A DNA stretch of 64,000 nt from Nematostella vectensis. Its lineage: Eukaryota > Cnidaria > Anthozoa > Actiniaria > Edwardsiidae. Both the position numbers and the translations under genes were made by a program. Numbering within the stretch: position 1 is the first letter of the stretch; each line of letters starts with the position of its first letter. The stretch covers positions 1-64,000 of the forward strand of contig NC_064043.1 in the NCBI RefSeq assembly GCF_932526225.1, given 5' to 3'. The notes beneath the pieces are model-generated. The model was given only the letters and a program-made list of their open reading frames with translations, ran no database searches and was not told the DNA's origin. Positions 18,629-32,370 of the stretch are shown here, piece by piece.

Positions 18629-20372
18629 TTAAAGTAAAATACAGCTTTACTTAGTCAGCGTAGACAAAATTGCGGATTTTGTCAATATTCTAATATGAAG
18701 ATGTCAATATTCTCCCCCTTACGTCTTTATTTCTATTTATCTTATGATTTTCACATGATACCAAAACAGCGTCTTTTTTCTTCGCTAATTTGATGTCATG
18801 TACACAATAAAAGAGATGCGCCCGTGCGCATGGCGAGTCCCCAAGGGACCCAAGACGCCCAAATAGACCTCTATTTTTTGTCATCCACAATCTCTGCGAG
18901 CTGTGCGTGGCGTAACCGTATTACAGGCCTGGGATCCTGGTTATTGTCCTCCCCATTAATGCGCGGGTTGGGATAACCTTGCAAGAGTGTTGTACAGCAT
19001 ATTCGCTCGGAAATATCGGTGCTTGGGGCCTTCGGGTTTTTTACAGCCTTCTGTAAAAGCCTTGTGCTGCCATACCGATTGGGTAATCCGTATGTATGGT
19101 TTCCGTTTTGTTCTTCAGACCGGGTTCGATACCAGGCCAATGGGCTTTTTTTTTATTCGTTTTTTTTTCTTTGTGCTGGACCCCCTTAAACCTGATAGGT
19201 TTTGCGCAAAAATAATAAAAAAAAGTGAGTTTGCAAAATAAGCTTGCTGGATTTATTGATTATATGTATTCAATTTGTTCCTAGGAAGTTAACAAAAAAC
19301 ACAAAGCAAAGAGTTTGAGGAAGTAAACAAGTATGTTAACTTTAATGTTCTATTTGAAGGGGCGCATTTTGTACAGGGAAGCATACATAGAATGCTTAAC
19401 TGGTGGAGAGGGGAGAGGTAACAGTTTATTGAGCATAATGTCAACAATAGCAGGGGGAAGGGAGGGGCACTCTCTTCATACAATATTGCAGTTGTTACCT
19501 ATTATTAAATAAGTTTGTAAGATATATTTGTTTATTAAGCAAGGTCTATTTCTTAGACAAGGCAACTCAAGTAAGAGCTGTTGAAATAACAGGTGAGTGT
19601 TAAAAAAAACAATTATCTGATTAGAAAACTAATGTAGATTCCTTTGCACCAAATAAGAACAAACTTCATTTTGTTTGTTATTTATGAGGAACGAGATGAG
19701 CTCTACAAGGCCAAGAAGAAATATGTATTGCTCATCTAAATTATACAAGTAAATAATAATATTAAAAAAGAATTACTGTAAGTAATTAGAGTGGTTTTCA
19801 TTAACCCGTGAAACAAAGTGTGATAGTTAAACGGTAAGAGTTAGTAAAACACAAAAAAGAACAATAGAATCAGATCACAACAAAGTGTAATACGCTAAAG
19901 CGTAGTTCACGGGTTAATGAAGGTTTTGACATTTCAACCTTACATCCACATGAAAGTAATGCCTAATATCGAGTGCCCTACAGTAAGTGTTTTGCAGTCA
20001 AGTTGTTTTCTGTTAGTATGTAAAAAATTATTCTAAATAATAGTAATCATAGCTATGGTCACCACTTACACATATAGCACTTGTAATGAAAAGAAAGAAA
20101 AAAAATATATATGCAGTTAAACAACAGAATTGCATGATAACCTTGAATATATTGAATAAAGGACTGCAAAAAAACATCTTTTGTACTAGTTGCTTGAATT
20201 GACCCTTGGCTATTTTTAGCTGAATTCCCCTCCCCCTCTAAAAAAGAAAATAATAATAATAATAATAGAACAAAACTAAAAAGAAAACAAACACACCAGA
20301 GACCCCCACCAACAATTTTGATTTTTTTTACTTTCCTTTAAAGGGGGAGTGTCATGTTTAAGAGATTTGCAA
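18375..20372 (+). repeat. satellite unit 2
   Basis: 1,998 bp. B box changed to GGTTCGATACC, which also breaks one pair of the 11-bp stem. Right part carries CAGTTAAACAAC and ACACACCAG, shared with unit 5. Confidence 0.95.
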
Positions 20373-22368
20373 TAGCTCTAGAGCCCTGACACAATGAACT
20401 TAAGTGAAATTCTAATACTGACTTATGAGCTTTTAGTACATGTGGGAGACTTTAAACAAAACAAAAAAATGACCACAAACTGTCAATTAACATAGTTGTC
20501 AATATAATATTGCATATTTTTTAATAAGGTATTCACAGCTTTTAAAAAGTTCAACTGTTTGTTGACACTTAAAAGCCTACAATAATCACTGACTCCAGAC
20601 ATGCGCAGTACTATGTTACTGCCCCTTTAAAGTAAAATACAGCTTTACTTAGTCAGCGTAGACAAAATTGCGGATTTTGTCGATATTCTAATATGAAGAT
20701 GTCAATATTCTCCCCCCTTACGTCTTTATTTCTATTTATTTTATGATTTTCACATGATACCAAAACAGCGTCTTTTTTCTTCGCTAATTTGATGTCATGT
20801 ACACAATAAAAGAGATGCGCCCGTGCGCATGGCGAGTCCCCAAGGGACCCAAGACGCCCAAATAGACCTCTATTTTTTGTCATCCACAATCTCTGCGAGC
20901 TGTGCGTGGCGTAACCGTATTACAGGCCTGGGATCCTGGCTATTGTCCTCCCCATTAATGCGCGGGTTGGGATAACCTTGCAAGAGTGTTGTACAGCATA
21001 TTCGCTCGGAAATATCGGTGCTTGGGGCCTTCGGGTTTTTTACAGCCTTCTGTAAAAGCCTTGTGCTGCCATACCGATTGGGTAATCCGTATGTATGGTT
21101 TCCGTTTTGTTCTTCAGACCGGGTTCGATCCCAGGCCAATGGGCTTTTTTTTTATTCGTTTTTTTTTCTTTGTGCTGGACCCCCTTAAACCTGATAGGTT
21201 TTGCGCAAAAATAATAAAAAAAAGTGAGTTTGCAAAATAAGCTTGCTAGATTTATTGATTATATGTATTCAATTTGTTCCTAGGAAGTTAACAAAAAACA
21301 CAAAGCAAAGAGTTTGAGGAAGTAAACAAGTATGTTAACTTTAATGTTCTATTTGAAGGGGCGCATTTTGTACAGGGAAGCATACATAGAATGCTTAACT
21401 GGTGGAGAGGGGAGAGGTAACAGTTTATTGAGCATAATGTCAACAATAGCAGGGGGAAAAGAGGGGCACTCTCTTCATACAATATTGCAGTTGTTACCTA
21501 TTATTAAATAAGTTTGTAAGATATATTTGTTTATTAAGCAAGGTCTATTTCTGAGACAAGGCAACTCAAGTAAGAGCTGTTGAAATAACAGGTGAGTGTT
21601 AAAAAAAACAATTATCTGATTAGAAAACTAATGTAGATTCCTTTGCACCAAATAAGAACAAACTTCATTTTGTTTGTTATTTATGAGGAACGAGATGAGC
21701 TCTACAAGGCCAAGAAGAAATATGTATTGCTCATCTAAATTATACAAGTAAATAATAATATTAAAAAAGAATAACTGTAAGTACTTAGAGTGGTTTTCAT
21801 TAACCCTTGAAACAAAGTGTGATAGTTAAACGGTAAGAGTTAGTAAAACACAAAAAAGAACAATAGAATCAGATCACAACAAAGTGTAATACGCTAAAGC
21901 GTAGTTCACGGGTTAATGAAGGTTTTGACATTTCAACCTTACATCCACATGAAAGTAATGCCTAATATCGAGTGCCCTACAGTAAGTGATTTGCAGTCAA
22001 GTTGTTTTCTGTTAGTATGTAAAAAATTATTCTAAATAATAGTAATCATAGCTATGGTCACCACTTACACATATAGCACTTGTAATGAAAAGAAAGAAAA
22101 AATATATATATGCAGTCAAACAACAGAATTGCATGATAACCTTGAATATATTGAATAAAGGACTGCAAAAAAACATCTTTTGTACTAGTTGCTTGAATTG
22201 ACCCTTGGCTATTTTTAGCTGAATTCCCCTCCCCCTCTAAAAAAGAAAATAATAATAATAATAGAACAAAACTAAAAAAAAAACAAACACAGCAGAGACC
22301 CCCACCAACAATTTTGATTTTTTTTACTTTCCTTTAAAGGGGGAGTGTCATGTTTAAGAGATTTGCAA
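20373..22368 (+). repeat. satellite unit 3
   Basis: 1,996 bp, nearly identical to unit 6 (TGTCGATATTC, GCATATTTTTTAAT, GGGGGAAAAGAGG and the CCCTTGAA MITE end are shared). Confidence 0.95.
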
Positions 22369-24365
22369 TAGCTCTAGAGCCCTGACACAATGAACTTCAG
22401 TGAAATTCTAATACTGACTTATGAGCTTTTAGTACATGTGGGAGACTTTAAACAAAACAAGAAAATGACCACAAACTGTCAATTAACATAGTTTTCAATA
22501 TAATATTGCATATTATTTAATAAGGTATTCACAGCTTTTAAAAAGTTCAACTGTTTGTTGACACTTAAAAGCCTACAATAATCACTGACTCCAGACATGC
22601 GCAGTACTATGTTACTGCCCCTTTAAAGTAAAATACAGCTTTACTTAGTCAGCGTAGACAAAATTGCTGATTTTGTCAATATTCTAATATGAAGATGTCA
22701 ATATTCTCCTCCCTTACGTCTTTATTTCTATTTATTTTATGATTTTCACATGATACCAAAACAGCGTCTTTTTTCTTCGCTAATTTGATGTCATGTACAC
22801 AATAAAAGAGATGCGCCCGTGCGTATGGCGAGTCCCCAAGGGACCCAAGACGCCCAAATAGACCTCTATTTTTTGTCATCCACAATCTCTGCGAGCTGTG
22901 CGTGGCGTAACCGTATTACAGGCCTGGGATCCTGGTTATTGTCCTCCCCATTAATGCGCGGGTTGGGATAACCTTGCAAGAGTGTTGTACAGCATATTCG
23001 CTCGGAAATATCGGTGCTTGGGGCCTTCGGGTTCTTTACAGCCTTCCGTAAAAGCCTTGTGCTGCCATACCGATTGGGTAATCCGTATGTATGGTTTCCG
23101 TTTTGTTCTTCAGACCGGGTTCGATCCCAGGCCAATGGGCTTTTTTTATTCATTTTTTTTTTCTTTGTGCTGGACCCCCTTAAACCTGATAGGTTTTGCG
23201 CAAAAATAATAAAAAAAAGTGAGTTTGCAAAATAAGCTTGCTAGATTTATTGATCATATGTATTCAATTTGTTCCTAGGAAGTTAACAAAAAACACAAAG
23301 CAAAGAGTTTGAGGAAGTAAACAAGTATGTGAACTTTAATGTTCTATTTGAAGGGGCGCATTTTGTACAGGGAAGCATACATAGAATGCTTAACTGGTGG
23401 AGAGGGGAGAGGTAACAGTTTATTGAGCATAATGTCAACAATAGCAGGGGGAAGGGAGGGGCACTCTCTTCATACAATATTGCAGTTGTTACTTATTATT
23501 AAATAAGTTTGTAAGATATATTTGTTTATTAAGCAAGGTCTATTTCTGAGACAAGCAAACTCTAGTAAGAGCTGTTGAAATAACAGGTGAGTGTTAAAAA
23601 AAACAATTATCTGATTAGAAAACTAATGTAGATTCCTTTGCACCAAATAAGAACAAACTTCATTTTGTTTGTTATTTATGAGGAACGAGAAGAGCTCTAC
23701 AAGGCCAAGAAGAAATATGTATTGCTCATCTAAATTATACAAGTAAATAATAATATTAAAAAAGAATTACTGTAAGTAATTAGAGTGGTTTTCATTAACC
23801 CGTGAAACAAAGTGTGATAGTTAAACGGTAAGAGTTAGTTAAACACAAAAAAGAACAATAGAATCAGATCACAACAAAGTGTAATACGCTAAAGCGTAGT
23901 TCACGGGTTAATGAAGGTTTTGACATTTCAACCTTACATCCACATGAAAGTAATGCCTAATATCGAGTGCCCTACAGTAAGTGTTTTGCAGTCAAGTTGT
24001 TTTCTGTTAGTAGGTAAAAAATTATTCTAAATAATAGTAATCATAGCTTTGGTCACCACTTACACATATAACACTTGTAATGAAAAGAAAGAAAAAAATA
24101 TATATATGCAGTCAAACAACAGAATTGCATGATAACCTTGAATATATTGAATAAAGGACTGCAAAAAAACATCTTTTGTACTAGTTGCTTGAATTGACCC
24201 TTGGCTATTTTTAGCTGAATTCCCCTCCCCCTCTAAAAAAGAAAATAATAATAATAATAGAACAAAACTAAAAAGAAAACAAACACAGCAGAGACCCCCA
24301 CCAACAATTTTGATTTTTTGTTACTTTCCTTTAAAGGGGGAGTGTCATGTTTAAGAGATTTGCAA
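22369..24365 (+). repeat. satellite unit 4
   Basis: 1,997 bp, paired with unit 7 by GAGAAGAGCTC and GTTAGTTAAAC. Hairpin loop is TGCTG. Confidence 0.95.
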
Positions 24366-26363
24366 TAGCTCTAGAGCCCTGACACAATGAACTTAAGTGA
24401 AATTCTAATACTGACTTATGAGCTTTTAGTACATGTGGGAGACTTTAAACAAAACAAAAAAATGACCACAAACTGTCAATTAACATAGTTTTCAATATAA
24501 TATTGCATATTATTTAATAAGGTATTCACAGCTTTTAAAAAGTTCAACTGTTTGTTGACACTTAAAAGCCTACAATAATCACTGACTCCAGACATGCGCA
24601 GTACTATGTTACTGCCCCTTTAAAATAAAATACAGCTTTACTTAGTCAGCGTAGACAAAATTGCTGATTTTGTCAATATTCTAATATGAAGATGTCAATA
24701 TTCTCCCCCCTTACGTCTTTATTTCTATTTATTTTATGATTTTCACATGATACCAAAACAGCGTCTTTTTTCTTCGCTAATTTGATGTCATGTACACAAT
24801 AAAAGAGATGCGCCCGTGCGTATGGCGAGTCCCCAAGGGACCCAAGACGCCCAAATAGACCTCTATTTTTTGTCATCCACAATCTCTGCGAGCTGTGCGT
24901 GGCGTAACCGTATTACAGGCCTGGGATCCTGGTTATTGTCCTCCCCATTAATGCGCGGGTTGGGATAACCTTGCAAGAGTGTTGTACAGCATATTCGCTC
25001 GGAAATATCGGTGCTTGGGGCCTTCGGGTTCTTTACAGCCTTCCGTAAAAGCCTTGTGCTGCCATACCGATTGGGTAATCCGTATGTATGGTTTCCGTTT
25101 TGTTCTTCAGACCGGGTTCGATCCCAGGCCAATGGGCTTTTTTTTATTCATTTTTTTTTTCTTTGTGCTGGACCCCCTTAAACCTGATAGGTTTTGCGCA
25201 AAAATAATAAAAAAAGTGAGTTTGCAAAATAAGCTTGCTAGATTTATTGATCATATGTATTCAATTTGTTCCTAGGAAGTTAACAAAAAACACAAAGCAA
25301 AGAGTTTGAGGAAGTAAACAAGTATGTGAACTTTAATGTTCTATTTGAAGGGGCGCATTTTGTACAGGGAAGCATACATAGAATGCTTAACTGGTGGAGA
25401 GGGGAGAGGTAACAGTTTATTGAGCATAATGTCAACAATAGCAGGGGGAAGGGAGGGGCACTCTCTTCATACAATATTGCAGTTGTTACTTATTATTAAA
25501 TAAGTTTGTAAGATATATTTGTTTATTAAGCAAGGTCTATTTCTGAGACAAGCAAACTCTAGTAAGAGCTGTTGAAATAACAGGTGAGTGTTAAAAAAAA
25601 CAATTATCTAATTAGAAAACTAATGTAGATTCCTTTGCACCAAATAAGAACAAACTTCATTTTGTTTGTTATTTATGAGGAACGAGATGAGCTCTACAAG
25701 GCCAAGAAGAAATATGTATTGCTCATCTAAATTATACAAGTAAATAATAATATTAAAAAAGAATTACTGTAAGTAATTAGAGTGGTTTTCATTAACCCGT
25801 GAAACAAAGTGTGATAGTTAAACGGTAAGAGTTAGTAAAACACAAAAAAGAACAATAGAATCAGATCACAACAAAGTGTAATACGCTAAAGCGTAGTTCA
25901 CGGGTTAATGAAGGTTTTGACATTTCAACCTTACATCCACATGAAAGTAATGCCTAATATCGAGTGCCCTACAGTAAGTGTTTTGCAGTCAAGTTGTTTT
26001 CTGTTAGTATGTAAAAAATTATTCTAAATAATAGTAATCATAGCTATGGTCACCACTTACACATATAGCACTTGTAATGAAAAGAAAGAAAAAAAATATA
26101 TATGCAGTTAAACAACAGAATTGCATGATAACCTTGAATATATTGAATAAAGGACTGCAAAAAAACATCTTTTGTACTAGTTGCTTGAATTGACCCTTGG
26201 CTATTTTTAGCTGAATTCCCCTCCCCCTCTAAAAAAGAAAATAATAATAATAATAATAGAACAAAACTAAAAAGAAAACAAACACACCAGAGACCCCCAC
26301 CAACAATTTTGATTTTTTTTACTTTCCTTTAAAGGGGGAGTGTCATGTTTAAGAGATTTGCAA
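24366..26363 (+). repeat. satellite unit 5
   Basis: 1,998 bp, mosaic: left part resembles unit 4 (TGCTG loop, CTCTAGTAAGAGC) while the last ~0.7 kb carries the unit-2 markers CAGTTAAACAAC and ACACACCAG. A crossover lies between about 25.56 and 26.09 kb. Confidence 0.95.
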
Positions 26364-28359
26364 TAGCTCTAGAGCCCTGACACAATGAACTTAAGTGAAA
26401 TTCTAATACTGACTTATGAGCTTTTAGTACATGTGGGAGACTTTAAACAAAACAAAAAAATGACCACAAACTGTCAATTAACATAGTTGTCAATATAATA
26501 TTGCATATTTTTTAATAAGGTATTCACAGCTTTTAAAAAGTTCAACTGTTTGTTGACACTTAAAAGCCTACAATAATCACTGACTCCAGACATGCGCAGT
26601 ACTATGTTACTGCCCCTTTAAAGTAAAATACAGCTTTACTTAGTCAGCGTAGACAAAATTGCGGATTTTGTCGATATTCTAATATGAAGATGTCAATATT
26701 CTCCCCCCTTACGTCTTTATTTCTATTTATTTTATGATTTTCACATGATACCAAAACAGCGTCTTTTTTCTTCGCTAATTTGATGTCATGTACACAATAA
26801 AAGAGATGCGCCCGTGCGCATGGCGAGTCCCCAAGGGACCCAAGACGCCCAAATAGACCTCTATTTTTTGTCATCCACAATCTCTGCGAGCTGTGCGTGG
26901 CGTAACCGTATTACAGGCCTGGGATCCTGGCTATTGTCCTCCCCATTAATGCGCGGGTTGGGATAACCTTGCAAGAGTGTTGTACAGCATATTCGCTCGG
27001 AAATATCGGTGCTTGGGGCCTTCGGGTTTTTTACAGCCTTCTGTAAAAGCCTTGTGCTGCCATACCGATTGGGTAATCCGTATGTATGGTTTCCGTTTTG
27101 TTCTTCAGACCGGGTTCGATCCCAGGCCAATGGGCTTTTTTTTTATTCGTTTTTTTTTCTTTGTGCTGGACCCCCTTAAACCTGATAGGTTTTGCGCAAA
27201 AATAATAAAAAAAAGTGAGTTTGCAAAATAAGCTTGCTAGATTTATTGATTATATGTATTCAATTTGTTCCTAGGAAGTTAACAAAAAACACAAAGCAAA
27301 GAGTTTGAGGAAGTAAACAAGTATGTTAACTTTAATGTTCTATTTGAAGGGGCGCATTTTGTACAGGGAAGCATACATAGAATGCTTAACTGGTGGAGAG
27401 GGGAGAGGTAACAGTTTATTGAGCATAATGTCAACAATAGCAGGGGGAAAAGAGGGGCACTCTCTTCATACAATATTGCAGTTGTTACCTATTATTAAAT
27501 AAGTTTGTAAGATATATTTGTTTATTAAGCAAGGTCTATTTCTGAGACAAGGCAACTCAAGTAAGAGCTGTTGAAATAACAGGTGAGTGTTAAAAAAAAC
27601 AATTATCTGATTAGAAAACTAATGTAGATTCCTTTGCACCAAATAAGAACAAACTTCATTTTGTTTGTTATTTATGAGGAACGAGATGAGCTCTACAAGG
27701 CCAAGAAGAAATATGTATTGCTCATCTAAATTATACAAGTAAATAATAATATTAAAAAAGAATTACTGTAAGTACTTAGAGTGGTTTTCATTAACCCTTG
27801 AAACAAAGTGTGATAGTTAAACGGTAAGAGTTAGTAAAACACAAAAAAGAACAATAGAATCAGATCACAACAAAGTGTAATACGCTAAAGCGTAGTTCAC
27901 GGGTTAATGAAGGTTTTGACATTTCAACCTTACATCCACATGAAAGTAATGCCTAATATCGAGTGCCCTACAGTAAGTGATTTGCAGTCAAGTTGTTTTC
28001 TGTTAGTATGTAAAAAATTATTCTAAATAATAGTAATCATAGCTATGGTCACCACTTACACATATAGCACTTGTAATGAAAAGAAAGAAAAAATATATAT
28101 ATGCAGTCAAACAACAGAATTGCATGATAACCTTGAATATATTGAATAAAGGACTGCAAAAAAACATCTTTTGTACTAGTTGCTTGAATTGACCCTTGGC
28201 TATTTTTAGCTGAATTCCCCTCCCCCTCTAAAAAAGAAAATAATAATAATAATAGAACAAAACTAAAAAAAAAACAAACACAGCAGGGACCCCCACCAAC
28301 AATTTTGATTTTTTTTACTTTCCTTTAAAGGGGGAGTGTCATGTTTAAGAGATTTGCAA
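26364..28359 (+). repeat. satellite unit 6
   Basis: 1,996 bp, copy of unit 3 at +5,991 bp. Confidence 0.95.
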
Positions 28360-30357
28360 TAGCTCTAGAGCCCTGACACAATGAACTTAAGTGAAATTCT
28401 AATACTGACTTATGAGCTTTTAGTACATGTGGGAGACTTTAAACAAAACAAAAAAATGACCACAAACTGTCAATTAACATAGTTTTCAATATAATATTGC
28501 ATATTATTTAATAAGGTATTCACAGCTTTTAAAAAGTTCAACTGTTTGTTGACACTTAAAAGCCTACAATAATCACTGACTCCAGACATGCGCAGTACTA
28601 TGTTACTGCCCCTTTAAAGTAAAATACAGCTTTACTTAGTCAGCGTAGACAAAATTGCTGATTTTGTCAATATTCTAATATGAAGATGTCAATATTCTCC
28701 CCCCTTACGTCTTTATTTCTATTTATTTTATGATTTTCACATGATACCAAAACAGCGTCTTTTTTCTTCGCTAATTTGATGTCATGTACACAATAAAAGA
28801 GATGCGCCCGTGCGTATGGCGAGTCCCCAAGGGACCCAAGACGCCCAAATAGACCTCTATTTTTTGTCATCCACAATCTCTGCGAGCTGTGCGTGGCGTA
28901 ACCGTATTACAGGCCTGGGATCCTGGTTATTGTCCTCCCCATTAATGCGCGGGTTGGGATAACCTTGCAAGAGTGTTGTACAGCATATTCGCTCGGAAAT
29001 ATCGGTGCTTGGGGCCTTCGGGTTCTTTACAGCCTTCCGTAAAAGCCTTGTGCTGCCATACCGATTGGGTAATCCGTATGTATGGTTTCCGTTTTGTTCT
29101 TCAGACCGGGTTCGATCCCAGGCCAATGGGCTTTTTTTTATTCATTTTTTTTTTCTTTGTGCTGGACCCCCTTAAACCTGATAGGTTTTGCGCAAAAATA
29201 ATAAAAAAAAGTGAGTTTGCAAAATAAGCTTGCTAGATTTATTGATCATATGTATTCAATTTGTTCCTAGGAAGTTAACAAAAAACACAAAGCAAAGAGT
29301 TTGAGGAAGTAAACAAGTATGTGAACTTTAATGTTCTATTTGAAGGGGCGCATTTTGTACAGGGAAGCATACATAGAATGCTTAACTGGTGGAGAGGGGA
29401 GAGGTAACAGTTTATTGAGCATAATGTCAACAATAGCAGGGGGAAGGGAGGGGCACTCTCTTCATACAATATTGCAGTTGTTACTTATTATTAAATAAGT
29501 TTGTAAGATATATTTGTTTATTAAGCAAGGTCTATTTCTGAGACAAGCAAACTCTAGTAAGAGCTGTTGAAATAACAGGTGAGTGTTAAAAAAAACAATT
29601 ATCTGATTAGAAAACTAATGTAGATTCCTTTGCACCAAATAAGAACAAACTTCATTTTGTTTGTTATTTATGAGGAACGAGAAGAGCTCTACAAGGCCAA
29701 GAAGAAATATGTATTGCTCATCTAAATTATACAAGTAAATAATAATATTAAAAAAGAATTACTGTAAGTAATTAGAGTGGTTTTCATTAACCCGTGAAAC
29801 AAAGTGTGATAGTTAAACGGTAAGAGTTAGTTAAACACAAAAAAGAACAATAGAATCAGATCACAACAAAGTGTAATACGCTAAAGCGTAGTTCACGGGT
29901 TAATGAAGGTTTTGACATTTCAACCTTACATCCACATGAAAGTAATGCCTAATATCGAGTGCCCTACAGTAAGTGTTTTGCAGTCAAGTTGTTTTCTGTT
30001 AGTAGGTAAAAAATTATTCTAAATAATAGTAATCATAGCTTTGGTCACCACTTACACATATAACACTTGTAATGAAAAGAAAGAAAAAAATATATATATG
30101 CAGTCAAACAACAGAATTGCATGATAACCTTGAATATATTGAATAAAGGACTGCAAAAAAACATCTTTTGTACTAGTTGCTTGAATTGACCCTTGGCTAT
30201 TTTTAGCTGAATTCCCCTCCCCCTCTAAAAAAGAAAATAATAATAATAATAGAACAAAACTAAAAAGAAAACAAACACAGCAGAGACCCCCACTAACAAT
30301 TTTGATTTTTTTTTACTTTCCTTTAAAGGGGGAGTGTCATGTTTAAGAGATTTGCAA
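28360..30357 (+). repeat. satellite unit 7
   Basis: 1,998 bp, copy of unit 4 at +5,991 bp up to about 30.28 kb, after which it switches to the CACTAACAA type seen in unit 8. Confidence 0.95.
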
Positions 30358-32233
30358 AAGCTCTAGAGCCCTGACACAAAGAACTTCAGTGAAATTCTAA
30401 TACTGACTTATGAGCTTTTAGTACATGTGGGAGACTTTAAACAAAACAAAAAAAGTGACCACAAACTGTCAATTAACATAGATGTCAATATAATATTGCA
30501 TATTATTTAATAAGGTATTCACAGCTTTTAAAAAGTTCAACTGTTTGTTGACACTTAAAAGCCTACAATAATCACTGACTCCAGACATGCGCAGTACTAT
30601 GTTGCTGCCCCTTTAAAGTAAAATACAGCTTTACTTAGTCAGCGTAGACAAAATTGCGGATTTTGTCAATATTCTAATATGAAGATGTCAATATTCTCCC
30701 CCCTTACGTCTTCATTTCTATTTATTTTATGATTTTCACATGATACCAAAACAGCGTCTTTTTTCTTCGCTAATTTGATGTCATGTACACAATAAAAGAG
30801 ATGCGCCCGTGCGCATGGCGAGTCCCCAATGGACCCAAGACGCCCAAATAGACCTCTATTTTTTGTCATCCACAATCTCTGCGAGCTGTGCGTGGCGTAA
30901 ACGTATTACAGGCCTGGGATCCTGGTTATTGTCCTCCCCATTAATGCGCGGGTTGGGATAACCTTGCAAGAGTGTTGTACAGCATATTCGCTCGGAAATA
31001 TCGGTGCTTGGGGCCTTCGGGTTTTTTACAGCCTTCCGTAAAAGCCTTGTGCTGCCATACCGATTGGGTAATCCGTATGTATGGTTTCCGTTTTGTTCTT
31101 CAGACCGGGTTCGATCCCAGGCCAATGGGCTTTTTTTTTTTCATTTTTTTTTCTTTGTGCTGGACCCCCTTAAACCTGATAGGTTTTTCGCAAAAATAAT
31201 AAAAAAAAGTGAGTTTGCAAAATAAGCTTGCTAGATTTATTGATCATATGTATTCAATTTGTTCCTAGGAAGTTAACAAAAAACACAAAGCAAAGAGTTT
31301 GAGGAAGTAAACAAGTATGTTAACTTTAATGTTCTATTTGAAGGGGCACATTTTGTACAGGGAAGCATACATAGAATGCTTAACTGGTGGAGAGGGGAGA
31401 GGTAACAGTTTATTGAGCATAATGTCAACAATAGCAGGGGGAAGGGAGGGGCACTCTCTTCATACAATATTGCAGTTGTTACTTATTATTAAATAAGTTT
31501 GTAAGATATATTTGTTTATTAAGCAAGGTCTATTTCTGAGACAAGCAAACTCAAGTAAGAGCTGTTGAAATAACAGGTGAGTGTTAAAAAAAAACAATTA
31601 TCTGATTAGAAAACTAATGTAGATTCCTTTGCACCAAATAAGAACAAACTTCATTTTGTTTGTTATTTATGAGGAACGAGATGAGCTCTACAAGGCCAAG
31701 AAGAAATATGTATTGCTCATCTAAATTATACAAGTAAATAATAATATTAAAAAAGAATTACTGTAAGTAATTAGAGTGGTTTTCATTAACCCGTGAAACA
31801 AAGTGTGATAGTTAAACGGTAATAGTTAGTAAAACACAAAAAAGAACAATAGAATCAGATCACAACAAAGTGTAATACGCCAAAGCGTAGTTCACGGGTT
31901 AATGAAGGTTTTGACATTTCAACCTTACATCCACATGAAAGTAATGCCTAATATCGAGTGCCCTACAGTAAGTGTTTTGCAGTCAAGTTGTTTTCTGTTA
32001 GTATGTAAAAAATTATTCTAAATAGTAGTAATCATAGCTATGGTCACCACTTACACATATAGCACTTGTAATGAAAAGAAAGAAAAAATATATATATGCA
32101 GTCAAACAACAGAATTGCATGATAACCTTGAATATATTGAATAAAGGACTGCAAAAAAACATCTTTTGTACTAGTTGCTTGAATTGACCCTTGGCTATTT
32201 TTAGCTGAATTCCCTTCCCCCTCTAAAAAAGAA

Positions 32234-32264
<31 letters not shown>

Positions 32265-32370
32265 GAACAAAACTAAAAAGAAAACAAACACAGCAGAGAC
32301 CCCCACTAACAATTTTGATTTTTTTTTACTTTCCTTTAAAGGGGGAGTGTCATGTTTAAGAGATTTGCAA
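30358..32370 (+). repeat. satellite unit 8
   Basis: 2,013 bp, the longest, because the AAT tract near 32235-32264 is expanded. Shares TGGCGTAAACG, CCCAATGGACCC and GTCTTCATTTC with unit 9. Confidence 0.95.
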
